Of a stretch of 64,000 nt of DNA, positions 28,407-37,210 are shown piece after piece. The translations under genes were made by a program, and so were the position numbers. Source of the DNA: Streptomyces wedmorensis (GTDB lineage Bacteria; Actinomycetota; Actinomycetes; Streptomycetales; Streptomycetaceae); assembly GCF_000716445.1 (NCBI RefSeq), contig NZ_JNWK01000021.1:1-64000 (forward strand), written 5' to 3'. The notes below the pieces were generated by a model that did no database searches, was not told the DNA's origin, and worked only from the letters and a program-made list of their open reading frames with translations. How positions within the stretch are numbered: position 1 is the stretch's first letter; each line of letters opens with the position of its first letter.

Positions 28407-29924
28407 CTACGGCACCTCGGACTTCCCGGCGAGGTGCCCGTCGACGAAGCACAGCCGGTACACCGGGATCGCGGCGAGCAGCGTGGACCGGTAGTACCGG
28501 CATTCGTCCATGCCCGGCGGCTCGGCGGGCACCCGGTGCGGCGGGCCGTCCAACGGCCTTTCGGGCAGGTCGTCCGCGAGCTCCGCGAGCGACTGCCCGA
28601 TCCGCATCCCGGAGTAGTCCCCCGGCTCCAGGTACGACAGGTGCTGGGTCCACAGGGCGACCCCCGCCATCAGCGCCCCGAGCGCGACGAGCAGCGCGAG
28701 CGGGATCCAGATCGCCTGCGCCAGGCCCTTGCGCACCTGCCGGCGGGCCCGGTCCAGTTCCCGCGCCGAGGTGGGCGCGGCGGGCGCCGCCACCGGGGCC
28801 GGCGGGTTCCGCGGCAGTACGGCCTCCAGGACGAACCCGCCGTCCCCGCCCACCCGGTGGGTCAGCGTCCCGCCCGCGAGCCGCACCCGTTCGTCGAGCC
28901 CGACGAGCCCGGTACCGCCGGAGGCGGGTTCCGTCGGCGCGGAGTCTCCGCCGGGGGTGCCGGGGCCGTTGGACACCCGGACCAGGACGGTCGACGCGTC
29001 CTCGGCGACCGAGACCGAGACGGCGGCGCCGGGGGCGTGTCTGGCCGCGTTGGTGAGGCCTTCCTGCACGACGCGGTGCAGGGCGAGGCCGGGCATGCCC
29101 GTGAGGGCGGGCACGGGTGTCGTCGTGAGGGTCACCGCGAGACCGGACGCGCGGGCGCGGGCGGTGAGGTCCTCGACGGTCTCACCGGGAGGGGTGGTCG
29201 GGGCGGCGGTGCCCTCCTCGCGGAGGACGCCGATGACGTCCCGCAGCCGGGCCGTCGCGTCCGCCGCCGCGCGCCGCAGCTCGCCGGCGGCGAGCTGCTG
29301 GGCGGGGCCGAGCGCCGGATCGACCTCAAGGGCGCCCGCCCGGACCGCGATGAGGGTCAGGTCGTGGCCGAGGGAGTCGTGCATGTCGCCCGCGATCCGG
29401 GAGCGTTCGCGCAGCCGCTCGCGGTCGGCGACGGCCGCCTGCTCGCGCTCCATGCGGTCGGCCAGTTCCCAGCCGCTGCGCACCAGCCGGCCGTACTGCC
29501 GCACGTAACGGCCGGTCAGCCAGGGCGCGACGACGGCGAGCGCCAGCGCGAGCAGCAGCGTGAACCACTGACCGAGCGACGTGTGCGTGACCAGGGTCAG
29601 CAGCAGCCCCGCCGCGGCCACCGCCGCGAACAGCCACAGCGCCGCCCGGGTGTGCTCCTGCCGCCGCCCGGCGAGGTAGCCGAAGGCGATCAGGGCCAGG
29701 CTGTACGAGGGGGTGAACAGCTCCAGGGAGGCCGGCAGGCTCAACGCGACCGTCACCGCGATCGGCATCAGCGGCCACCGCCGGCCGACGGCGACGCAGC
29801 CGCCGAGCACGGTCACGCCGACGGCGACCAGGCCCCAGCTCCCGCCGTCGTTCGGGTCGGACTTCAGCAGGACGGGGACGCAGAGCAGCAGCCAGAGGCC
29901 CAGGTCGACGAGACGCTCACGCAC
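28407..29924 (-). CDS. NarL-type histidine kinase with C-terminal extracytoplasmic tail
   Basis: A 505-residue kinase. Several hydrophobic helices fill residues 8-135. The HisKA_3 region RIAGDMHDSLGHDL places the phospho-His at 182, and the ATPase part shows GLTNAARHAPG and GLVGLDERVRLAGG. Unusually the protein continues past the kinase: a further membrane helix (about 404-426) and about 80 more residues with two cysteines (in MDECRYYRS and YRLCFVDG) that should lie outside the membrane. The segment YSGMRIGQSLAELADDLP is reminiscent of BamE/SmpA-like folds. The tail could be a sensor domain. The response regulator gene overlaps it by 8 bp. Confidence 0.87.
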   Translation of the reverse strand: MRERLVDLGLWLLLCVPVLLKSDPNDGGSWGLVAVGVTVLGGCVAVGRRWPLMPIAVTVALSLPASLELFTPSYSLALIAFGYLAGRRQEHTRAALWLFAAVAAAGLLLTLVTHTSLGQWFTLLLALALAVVAPWLTGRYVRQYGRLVRSGWELADRMEREQAAVADRERLRERSRIAGDMHDSLGHDLTLIAVRAGALEVDPALGPAQQLAAGELRRAAADATARLRDVIGVLREEGTAAPTTPPGETVEDLTARARASGLAVTLTTTPVPALTGMPGLALHRVVQEGLTNAARHAPGAAVSVSVAEDASTVLVRVSNGPGTPGGDSAPTEPASGGTGLVGLDERVRLAGGTLTHRVGGDGGFVLEAVLPRNPPAPVAAPAAPTSARELDRARRQVRKGLAQAIWIPLALLVALGALMAGVALWTQHLSYLEPGDYSGMRIGQSLAELADDLPERPLDGPPHRVPAEPPGMDECRYYRSTLLAAIPVYRLCFVDGHLAGKSEVP

Positions 29925-30582
29925 CGGCGTCCCCGGGGACCGCGCCCGCCTCGTGGGCCAGCACCGCGAGCTGGACGCGGTTGCGCAGGCCGAGCCGGCT
30001 CAGGACGGCGCTCACATGCGCCTTGACGGTGCCCTCGACGACGTACATCCGGTCGGCGATCTCCTGGTTGGAGAGCCCGGCGCCGAGGAGGGCGACGACC
30101 TCCCGCTCGCGGCCGGTGAGCGGTTCGAGGCGGGCCCGCGCCTCGGCGGCGCGGGTGAACCGCTCGCCGCCGAGGGTGTCGATGACCCGGCGCGCCACGT
30201 CGGGGGAGAGCGCGGCGCCGCCGCCGGCCACCGCCCGCACGCCCGCGATGAGTTCGCGCGGATCCCCGGACTTCAGCAGGAACCCGCTCACCCCGCTGCC
30301 GAGCGCCCGGGCGATGTACGCGTCCTCGGAGAAGGTGGTGAGCATGACGACGGCCGCCCCGGGCAGCACCGCGCGCAGCTCCTCCGCCGCGCCCAGCCCG
30401 TCGAGCCGGGGCATCCGGATGTCGAGCAGCACCACGTCCGGCCGGTGCTCCCGGGCGAGTTCGACGGCCTGGTGGCCGTCCCCGGCCTCCGCGACCACCT
30501 CGATGCCGGGGTCGGTGGCCAGGATGGCCCGCACCCCGGCCCTGATCATCGTCTCGTCGTCGGCCAGCAGCACCCTGATCAT
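29917..30582 (-). CDS. NarL/FixJ-family response regulator
   Basis: A 221-residue regulator with receiver domain (LLADDETMIRAG, phospho-acceptor Asp54 in VVLLDIRMP, conserved Thr and Lys in TTFSEDAY and LLKSG) and a C-terminal LuxR-type helix-turn-helix (LTGREREVVALLGAGLSNQEIADRMYV). It is the first gene of a two-gene operon; its 3' end overlaps the kinase start. Targets are unknown. A terminator of the upstream protease gene lies between it and that gene, so the pair has its own promoter within 30583-30604 or inside the hairpin region. Confidence 0.92.
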   Translation of the reverse strand: MIRVLLADDETMIRAGVRAILATDPGIEVVAEAGDGHQAVELAREHRPDVVLLDIRMPRLDGLGAAEELRAVLPGAAVVMLTTFSEDAYIARALGSGVSGFLLKSGDPRELIAGVRAVAGGGAALSPDVARRVIDTLGGERFTRAAEARARLEPLTGREREVVALLGAGLSNQEIADRMYVVEGTVKAHVSAVLSRLGLRNRVQLAVLAHEAGAVPGDAGA

Positions 30583-30604
30583 CGGTCCAGGGTATGCAGA
30601 CGCG

Positions 30605-30640
30605 CGGACGCCCGGAGGGAAGGTTCCCTCCGGGCGTCCG
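30605..30640 (-). terminator. Terminator after the M4 protease gene
   Basis: A 17-bp perfect stem (30605-30621 and 30624-30640, containing GGACGCCCGGAGGGAA and its complement) lies 40 bp beyond the protease stop when read leftwards. Confidence 0.75.
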
Positions 30641-30680
30641 TCGGTTCATCTCACCGTGCTTCGGGCTGTGCCTTCCGGGC

Positions 30681-32504
30681 TTACGGGAAGGTCAGCTTGA
30701 AGTTGTTGATGTAGCCGGTGTCGATCGCGGCCTTGTCCTGGACGCGGAGCTTCCAGGCGCCGTTGGCGACCTCGGAGGAGGCGTTCACGGTGAACGTCTG
30801 CTGGATGTTGTCGGCGCTGCCGCCGGACGGCGGCTCGGTGCCGGGGCGGGAGCCGACGTTGATGGCGGCCCAGGCGTTCTCGACGGCCGCGACCTCGGGG
30901 CTGGTGGCGCCGTAGAGGGCCTTGGCGACGTCGACCGTGCCGGTGCGGGCACCGGCGTAGTTGGTCGTGGTGCCCCACTTGGTGGTGAGGGCCTTGAACC
31001 AGATCAGCTCGGCCTTGGCGCGGCCGATGCCGGTGACGGGCAGGCCGTCGGAGGTCGGCGAGTCGTAGGTGACGCCGTTGATCGTCTTCGTGCCGCTGCC
31101 CTCGGACAGCAGGTAGAAGAAGTGGTTCGCCGGGCCCGAGGAGTAGTGGACGTCGATGCCGCCGAGGCCCGAGTACCAGGAGTCCTTGGACGAGCCGTCC
31201 TTGCTCGGCTTGTCCATGTAGCGCAGCGGGGTGCCGTTGCCGCGGATGTCGATCTTCTCGCCGACGAGGTAGTCGCCCGGGTCGTTGGCGTTGTTGGCGT
31301 AGAACTCGACGGCCGCCGCGAAGATGTCCGAGGTGGCCTCGTTGAGGCCGCCGGACTCGCCGCTGTACTGGAGGCCGGCCGTGTTGGAGGTGACGCCGTG
31401 CGTCATCTCGTGCGCGGCCACGTCGATGGACGTCAGCGGCTTGGTGTTGTTCGAGCCGTCGCCGTACGTCATGCAGAAGCAGGAGTCCGACCAGAACGCG
31501 TTGACGTACGCGTTGCCGTAGTGGACCCGGGTGTACGCGCCGACGCCGTCACCGCGGATGCCGCTGCGGCCGTGCACGTTCTTGTAGTAGTCCCAGGTGA
31601 GCGCGGCGCCGTAGTGGGCGTCGGCGCCGGCCGTCTCCTTGTTGGACGGGAGGCCGTTGCCCCACACGTCGGTGGTGTTGCTGAACAGCGTCCCGGTGCC
31701 CGACGTACCGCCGTTGAGGTTGTACGTCTTGTGGTTGCCGCGGCCGGTGTCGGTCAGCGTGTACGAGGGCGCGGTGCCGAGGGTCACCTGGCCGCTGTAC
31801 ATCGTGTTGCCGGTGCCGGTCTCGATGGCCTGCCACTCGTACAGCTTCGCGCCGGTCTTGGCGTCGGTGACGACGTGCAGCTCGTTCGGGGTGCCGTCGT
31901 GCTGGAGGCCGCCGACGACGGTCTCGTACGCGAGGACGGGCGTGCCGTTGGCCATCCAGACGACCTTGCGCGGGGCGCGGTTGGTCTCGGCCTTGTCGGC
32001 GCCCTCGGCCTGCGCGGCGCTCAGGGCCTGCTTCGACGCGGCGGCCGGGGCGACGGTGGCGGTGGTGTCGACGTTCTTCAGCTCCGCACGGGAAGCCTTG
32101 GAGACGCTCTGGCGCACGCCGGCCTTGGACTCCTCGACGATCAGGTCGCCGCCGAGGACGGGCAGTCCGGCGTAGGTGCGCTCGTAGCGCGTGTGGGTCG
32201 TGCCGTCGCGGTCCTGCACGACGTCGCGGACGACCAGCTTCTCCTGGGCGCCGAGGCCGAGGGACTTGGCCGTGGCGGCCTTGTCGGCGTCGGCCGCCTT
32301 GATGAGCGCGATGCGCTCGGCGGGGGTGAGGTCGGCCGGGAGCTTGCCGGGGTTCGCCGAGGTGCCCTGCTGGGCCTGGGGGGCGATGCTCCAGGGGGTG
32401 TTCGCCGCGGTGGCGGAACCCGTTTGGACGCCGACGGCGATCATGGCGGCGGCAGCGATCAGAGCGCCGGTCGCGGTGGCGCGACGGCTGGGCGTGGATC
32501 TCAC
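30681..32504 (-). CDS. Secreted thermolysin-like (M4) neutral metalloprotease
   Basis: A 607-residue preproenzyme. A Sec signal peptide (residues 1-33, ending SATAA) is followed by an FTP/PepSY-type propeptide (about 50-215), then the zinc peptidase domain with HEMTH at about residue 365 and the third ligand in GGLNEATSD. It is secreted to degrade protein outside the cell. The C-terminus has only the last half of the P/proprotein-convertase-like domain (NIQQTFTVNASSEVANGAWK to KLTFP), about 45 residues instead of about 80, after a Gly/Pro linker. GTG at 32504 follows AAGGAG. The gene is monocistronic with a terminator. The 203 bp upstream hold no gene. Confidence 0.93.
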   Translation of the reverse strand: MRSTPSRRATATGALIAAAAMIAVGVQTGSATAANTPWSIAPQAQQGTSANPGKLPADLTPAERIALIKAADADKAATAKSLGLGAQEKLVVRDVVQDRDGTTHTRYERTYAGLPVLGGDLIVEESKAGVRQSVSKASRAELKNVDTTATVAPAAASKQALSAAQAEGADKAETNRAPRKVVWMANGTPVLAYETVVGGLQHDGTPNELHVVTDAKTGAKLYEWQAIETGTGNTMYSGQVTLGTAPSYTLTDTGRGNHKTYNLNGGTSGTGTLFSNTTDVWGNGLPSNKETAGADAHYGAALTWDYYKNVHGRSGIRGDGVGAYTRVHYGNAYVNAFWSDSCFCMTYGDGSNNTKPLTSIDVAAHEMTHGVTSNTAGLQYSGESGGLNEATSDIFAAAVEFYANNANDPGDYLVGEKIDIRGNGTPLRYMDKPSKDGSSKDSWYSGLGGIDVHYSSGPANHFFYLLSEGSGTKTINGVTYDSPTSDGLPVTGIGRAKAELIWFKALTTKWGTTTNYAGARTGTVDVAKALYGATSPEVAAVENAWAAINVGSRPGTEPPSGGSADNIQQTFTVNASSEVANGAWKLRVQDKAAIDTGYINNFKLTFP

Positions 32505-32707
32505 GCAGACTCCTTATGCGAGGGGGGTACCGGCGGACTTGGGTGAGCCCGTCCGGGCGGAGCAAGGGAGCTGTGGAGCACGTGCGGGTGAAGCGCTGAA
32601 CATTGATGCGAAGAACCGGGGAGAGAGTGACAGGAATGACGGGGACCTGTCAGGAGCGCATCGACAAGTTGGCCGGAAATCGTCCGCTGCCCGTACGTCG
32701 GTGTTCG

Positions 32708-33628
32708 TTAACCGGACGTTTCGTCGATCAAGGCCGCGATGCCGTCCAACGTTCGGCGGAGCCCGAATTCGAAGAGCGTCTCCAGGTCCAGACCGAAGCC
32801 TCCCTCGCTGGTCACCGACGTCAGCTCCGGGTACGAGCCACCCGCCTGGATCGCGTCGAATCGTGGCTCATTCTGTTCCATCCACTCACCGTCGGAGATG
32901 CCCGTGTCCTGACGCGCCTGCTCCTCCAGGTCGTCCGCCATCGACAGGCCCTGGACGTAGGCGAAGATCAGCAGATGGGCGTGGAGCTTGTCCGCGGCCG
33001 ACAGCCGCGTCCCGCGCAGCGACCGCAGCACCCACTCCGTGTACGCCATCGCGTTCGGCGTCGCGACCGGCCGCGTGAACGACGCCATCGCGTGCGCCAT
33101 CCACCGGTGTCGGCGGTACACCGCGCGCAGCCAGCGCGCCCCCTGTTCGAGCCCCGTCCGCCAGTCCGCCGGCACCGGCCCCAACGGCACCTCGCCGCAC
33201 GCCGCGTCCGCCATCAGCCGCACCAGCTCGGCCTTGCCCGGCACATGGCGGTACAGCGTCATCGTCGACACCCCGAGCGCCGTCGCCACCCGCCGCATGG
33301 TCAGCGCGTTCAGGCCCTCGGCGTCGGCGAGTTCGAGCGAGGCCGCGACGAGCCGCTCCCGCGAGAGGGGCGCCGCGTCCGGATCCACCGGGGCGACGAC
33401 CACCGTGCCCACCCCCGGCTCCGGCCGCACCAGACCCTCCTGGCGCAGCACCGCGAGCGCCTTCGTGGCCGTGGCCATCGCCACCCCCCACTCCCGGGTG
33501 ACGGCCCGCGTCGACGGCACCCGGGAGCCCGGCGGCAGCTCGCCGGTCCGGATGCGGCGGCGGAGCTCGGCGGCGATGGAGAGGTAGGGCGGAGTGGTCG
33601 GCACGGCGCGGAGTGTACTAGTGCGCAC
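32708..33628 (-). CDS. GntR/TetR hybrid regulator
   Basis: A 306-residue protein joining an N-terminal GntR-type winged helix (YLSIAAELRRRIRTGELPPG and VTREWGVAMATATKALAVL, about 15-75) to a TetR-type helix-turn-helix (LNALTMRRVATALGVSTMTLYRHV, about 105-135) and a TetR C-terminal ligand domain. Such double-HTH regulators are common beside actinobacterial drug pumps and normally repress them. A GTG at 33604 is an alternative start eight codons in. The divergent MFS gene starts 101 bp away, and the interval has two GTGTACTAG copies that may be the operator. Confidence 0.85.
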   Translation of the reverse strand: MRTSTLRAVPTTPPYLSIAAELRRRIRTGELPPGSRVPSTRAVTREWGVAMATATKALAVLRQEGLVRPEPGVGTVVVAPVDPDAAPLSRERLVAASLELADAEGLNALTMRRVATALGVSTMTLYRHVPGKAELVRLMADAACGEVPLGPVPADWRTGLEQGARWLRAVYRRHRWMAHAMASFTRPVATPNAMAYTEWVLRSLRGTRLSAADKLHAHLLIFAYVQGLSMADDLEEQARQDTGISDGEWMEQNEPRFDAIQAGGSYPELTSVTSEGGFGLDLETLFEFGLRRTLDGIAALIDETSG

Positions 33629-33686
33629 GGGACGGCGTACACCGCATTGACCTGCGCATTCGTGACCGCGGATCGAGGTGTACTAG
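33613..33686. promoter_or_regulatory. Candidate operator repeats between the hybrid regulator and the MFS pump
   Basis: GTGTACTAG occurs at 33613-33621 and 33678-33686, and a related inverted GGCGTACACC at 33634-33643. The three lie between divergent genes encoding a double-HTH repressor and its likely target. TACTAG at 33681-33686 could also be a -10 box for the MFS gene. Confidence 0.45.
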
Positions 33687-33729
33687 GGCGGGAGTGGCGC
33701 CGTACATACGGGGCTGCTTCCTTCCCCGT

Positions 33730-35217
33730 ATGACACTCACCGAAAGCCCCCGGCCCACGGCAGGACCCGACCGCGCGGGACGGCGCGAATGGACCGTCCT
33801 CGGCGTCCTCATGCTGCCGCTGCTCCTCGTCTCCATGGACGTCTCCGTCCTCTACTTCGCGATCCCCTCCATCGCCGCCGACCTCCGGCCCGGCGCGACC
33901 CAGCAACTGTGGATCCTCGACATGTACGGCTTCGTGCTCGCCGGACTCCTCGTCACCATGGGGGCCCTCGGCGACCGCTTCGGGCGCCGCAGGCTCCTCC
34001 TCGGCGGCGCCGCCCTCTTCGGCGTCGCCTCCGGCTTCGCCGCCTACGCCCACAGCGCCGGCGCCCTCATCGGCGCCCGCGGACTCCTCGGCGTCGCCGG
34101 CGCCTGCCTCATGCCGTCCACTCTCGCCCTGATCCGCACCCTCTTCCAGGACCCGGCCCAGCGGGCCAAGGCCGTCACCCTGTGGACGACCGTCATGGCG
34201 AGCGGCATCTCACTCGGCCCCGTCGTCAGCGGCGCGCTCCTCGAACACTTCTGGTGGGGATCGGTGTTCCTGATCAACCTGCCCGCGATGCTGCTGCTGC
34301 TCGTCCTCGGTCCCCTGCTGCTCCCCGAGTCCCGGCCGGCCGCGGCCGGTGCGCGGTTCGACGTCCTCAGCGCCGTGCTCTCCCTCGTCGCCCTGCTGCC
34401 GCTGATCCACGGCGTCAAGGAGCTCGCCAAGGACGGCTGGGCCCCCGTGCCCGCGCTCGGGGTGACCTTCGGACTGCTCCTCGCCCTCGTCTTCGTCCGC
34501 CGCCAGAAGCGGCTCGCCCACCCCATGGTCGACCTCGGACTCGTCCGGACCCCGGCCTACGGCGGCTCCCTCCTCGCCAACCTGCTCGCCATGGCCGCGA
34601 CCGTCGGCTTCGCCGTCTTCCTCACCCAGTACCTCCAGTCCGTCCTCGGCCAGAGCCCCCTCGAAGCGGCCCTCTGGAGCCTCGTCCCCACCGGCGGCGT
34701 CGTGGTCGCCGCACCGCTCGCCGCGATGCTCGCCGGACGTACGGACCGGGCGCACGTCATGGCCGGCGGGTTCCTCGTCGCCGCCGCCGGATTCGGGTGG
34801 CTGACCACCATCGAGCGCGCCACGCCGTTCTGGGTGATCCTCGTCGCCAGTGCCGTGTACGCCGCCGGTCTCGTGTCCGTCATGACCCTCGCCAACGAAC
34901 TCGCCCTCGGCGCCGCCCCGCCCGAGCGCGCGGGGTCCGCCACGGCCGTCCTCGAAGCCGGCCAGGAGCTGGGCGGTGCGCTCGGCATGGCGGTGCTCGG
35001 TTCCGTCGGCGCGGCCGTCTACACGGCCACGATGCCCGCGTCCGCGCCCGCCGAGGCCCGGGAGACCCTGGGCGGTGCGCTGGGCGGCTCCCCGGCCGTG
35101 CTCGACGCCGCCCGCACGGCCTTCGTCGACGCGATGGCGGGCGCGGCCGTGGGCGCCGCCCTGCTCGCCCTGCTCGCCGCCGGAGCGACCCTCCGGCTGC
35201 TGCGCCGGCGGACGTGA
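33730..35217 (+). CDS. MFS drug exporter (EmrB/QacA type)
   Basis: A 495-residue 14-helix DHA2 transporter. Recognisable parts are MDVSVLYFAIPSIAADL (motif D1), GALGDRFGRRRLLLGG (motif A), and LISLGPVVSGALLEHFWWGSVFLINLP-like sequence including GISLGPVVSG (motif C). It is expected to expel hydrophobic cations or antibiotics in exchange for protons. The ATG at 33730 is chosen because it precedes the usual short charged N-terminus; there is no Shine-Dalgarno sequence, so the message may be leaderless. It is divergent from the hybrid repressor, which presumably controls it. Confidence 0.9.
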   Translation: MTLTESPRPTAGPDRAGRREWTVLGVLMLPLLLVSMDVSVLYFAIPSIAADLRPGATQQLWILDMYGFVLAGLLVTMGALGDRFGRRRLLLGGAALFGVASGFAAYAHSAGALIGARGLLGVAGACLMPSTLALIRTLFQDPAQRAKAVTLWTTVMASGISLGPVVSGALLEHFWWGSVFLINLPAMLLLLVLGPLLLPESRPAAAGARFDVLSAVLSLVALLPLIHGVKELAKDGWAPVPALGVTFGLLLALVFVRRQKRLAHPMVDLGLVRTPAYGGSLLANLLAMAATVGFAVFLTQYLQSVLGQSPLEAALWSLVPTGGVVVAAPLAAMLAGRTDRAHVMAGGFLVAAAGFGWLTTIERATPFWVILVASAVYAAGLVSVMTLANELALGAAPPERAGSATAVLEAGQELGGALGMAVLGSVGAAVYTATMPASAPAEARETLGGALGGSPAVLDAARTAFVDAMAGAAVGAALLALLAAGATLRLLRRRT

Positions 35218-35244
35218 GACGGGCGGCGGCACAGGGGCCGCCGA

Positions 35245-35334
35245 ACGTGGGACGGGTGGCGGCGAGGCCGGCGGACGTGGGACGGGTGGCGGCGAGGCCG
35301 GCGGACGTGGGACGGGTGGCGGCGGGGCGGGCCG
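35245..35334. repeat. 30-bp tandem repeat, three copies
   Basis: Units start at 35245, 35275 and 35305 with the shared core ACGTGGGACGGGTGGCGGCG. The first two are identical over 30 bp and the third diverges at its end. They lie in the 154-bp gap between the convergent MFS and ABC genes, which holds nothing else recognisable. Confidence 0.9.
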
Positions 35335-35371
35335 GCCCGGGCCCGCCACGCCGCCGCGTCCGCTCGCCGGG

Positions 35372-37210
35372 TCAGCCCACCAGGCTGTCGCGCCAGGCCT
35401 GGTGGAGCCCGGCGTAGTGACCGTCGGCGGTGACCAGGGTCTGCGGGGTGCCGTCCTCGACGATGCGGCCGGAGTCCATGACGAGGACGCGGTCCGCCAC
35501 CTCGACCGTGGACAGGCGGTGCGCGATGACGACGGCCGTGCGGCCGGCGAGGACGGTGTCCATGGCCTGCTGGACGGCGCGCTCGCCCGGCACGTCGAGG
35601 GAGCTGGTGGCCTCGTCGAGGATGAGGACGGCCGGGTCCGCGAGGAGGGCGCGGGCGAAGGCGACCAACTGGCGCTGGCCGGCCGAGATGCGCCCGCCGC
35701 GCTTGCGCACGTCCGTGTCGTAGCCGTCCGGCAGGTTCGCGATGAAGTCGTGCGCGCCGATGGCCTTGGCCGCCGCCTCGATCTCGTCGCGGGTCGCGTC
35801 CGGGCGGCCGATCGCGATGTTCTCCGCGACCGTGCCCGAGAAGAGGAAGGCCTCCTGGGTGACCATGACGACCCCGCGCCGGAGGTCCGGCGTCGTGAGG
35901 TCGCGCAGGTCGACGCCGTCGAGGAGGACCCGGCCCTCGGTGGGGTCGTAGAACCGGGCGAGGAGCTTGGCGAGGGTGGACTTGCCCGCGCCCGTGGCGC
36001 CCACGACGGCCACCGTCTGGCCCGCGGGGATCGTCAGGTCGAAGCGGGGCAGGACCTCGCCGCCCGTGCGGTAGGCGAAGCGGACCCCGTCGAAGACCAC
36101 CTGGCGGCCCGGGGTCCCCGTGCGCCGGGGGAGCGACAGGGGCGTCGTCGTCTCGGGCACTCCCGGCTCCTGGGCGAGGAGACCGGCGATCTTCGCGAGG
36201 GAGGCGGCCGCCGACTCGTAGGAGTTGAGGAACATGCCGAGCCGGTCGATCGGGTCGTACAGGCGCCGCATGTAGAGCACGGCGGCGGCCAGGACGCCCA
36301 GTTCGAGCGAGCCGTCGGCGACGCGGTACGCCCCCCAGAGACACATGCCGGCGACGGCCGTGTTCGCGACCAGACGTGACCCGACGACGTAGCGGGCCAT
36401 TTCGAGGAGGGCGTCGCCGTTGCTGTGTTCGTGGCGGCGGTTGAGGACGGCGAACTCGGCGTCGTTGGCCTCCTCGCGGCGGAACGCGCGGACCGGGCGG
36501 ATGCCGTTCATCGTCTCCGCGAACTTCACGATCACGCCCGCGATCGCCGTGGACCGGTGGGTGTAGACCTCGCCGACGCGCCGGCGGTAGCTGCGGATCA
36601 GCAGGTACAGCGGCGCGAAGGAGACGACGGCCACCGCCCCGACGCCCAGGTCGAGCCAGAGCAGGACGAGGGAGATGGAGAGGAAGGAGAGGACGACGCC
36701 GACGAGTTCCTGGAGGCCCTCGGAGAGCAGCTCGCGCAGCGACTCGACGTCGGTGGTGGCGCGGGAGATCAGCCGGCCCGAGGTGTAGCGCTCGTGGAAG
36801 TCGACGCTCAGCACCTGGGCGTGGCGGAAGATCCGGCCCCGCAGATCGAGCAGGACGTCCTGGTTGACGCGGGCGGCGCCGCGCACGAAGACGTACTGGA
36901 GGAGCCCGGACAGGGCCGCGCACAGCAGGTAGCCCAGCGCCACCGCGACGACGGGGCCGTGGTCGCCGGCCCGGAACGCCGGCACGCCCCGGTCGATGGC
37001 GTACGCGACGAGCAGCGGGCCCGCCTGCACGGCGGCCTCCTTGACGAGGAGGACGAGCGCGGCGCACGCGACCCGGGTCCGGTGGGCGGAGAGGAGGGAG
37101 CGCAGGAGCGCGCCCGTCGCGCCGTGCGGGGCGGGCAGGTCGTCCTGGTCGAAGGGATCGGACGGCGGGGCCCCGTCCGCGGGCTTCTGCTCCGGAAGGG
37201 TTTCCGTCAT
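35372..37210 (-). CDS. ABC exporter half-transporter, catalytically complete subunit
   Basis: A 612-residue type IV ABC exporter half: an N-terminal six-helix membrane domain (about 45-340) fused to an ATPase domain. The ATPase shows Walker A GATGAGKST, Q-loop VTQEAFLFSG, signature RISAGQRQL, Walker B VLILDEATSSLD with the catalytic Glu, and H-switch IAHRLSTV. The signature is ISAGQ rather than LSGGQ. The start ATG shares ATGA with the stop of the upstream half-transporter, so the two are made together as a heterodimer. Substrate is unknown; drugs, lipids or peptides are all possible. Confidence 0.93.
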   Translation of the reverse strand: MTETLPEQKPADGAPPSDPFDQDDLPAPHGATGALLRSLLSAHRTRVACAALVLLVKEAAVQAGPLLVAYAIDRGVPAFRAGDHGPVVAVALGYLLCAALSGLLQYVFVRGAARVNQDVLLDLRGRIFRHAQVLSVDFHERYTSGRLISRATTDVESLRELLSEGLQELVGVVLSFLSISLVLLWLDLGVGAVAVVSFAPLYLLIRSYRRRVGEVYTHRSTAIAGVIVKFAETMNGIRPVRAFRREEANDAEFAVLNRRHEHSNGDALLEMARYVVGSRLVANTAVAGMCLWGAYRVADGSLELGVLAAAVLYMRRLYDPIDRLGMFLNSYESAAASLAKIAGLLAQEPGVPETTTPLSLPRRTGTPGRQVVFDGVRFAYRTGGEVLPRFDLTIPAGQTVAVVGATGAGKSTLAKLLARFYDPTEGRVLLDGVDLRDLTTPDLRRGVVMVTQEAFLFSGTVAENIAIGRPDATRDEIEAAAKAIGAHDFIANLPDGYDTDVRKRGGRISAGQRQLVAFARALLADPAVLILDEATSSLDVPGERAVQQAMDTVLAGRTAVVIAHRLSTVEVADRVLVMDSGRIVEDGTPQTLVTADGHYAGLHQAWRDSLVG

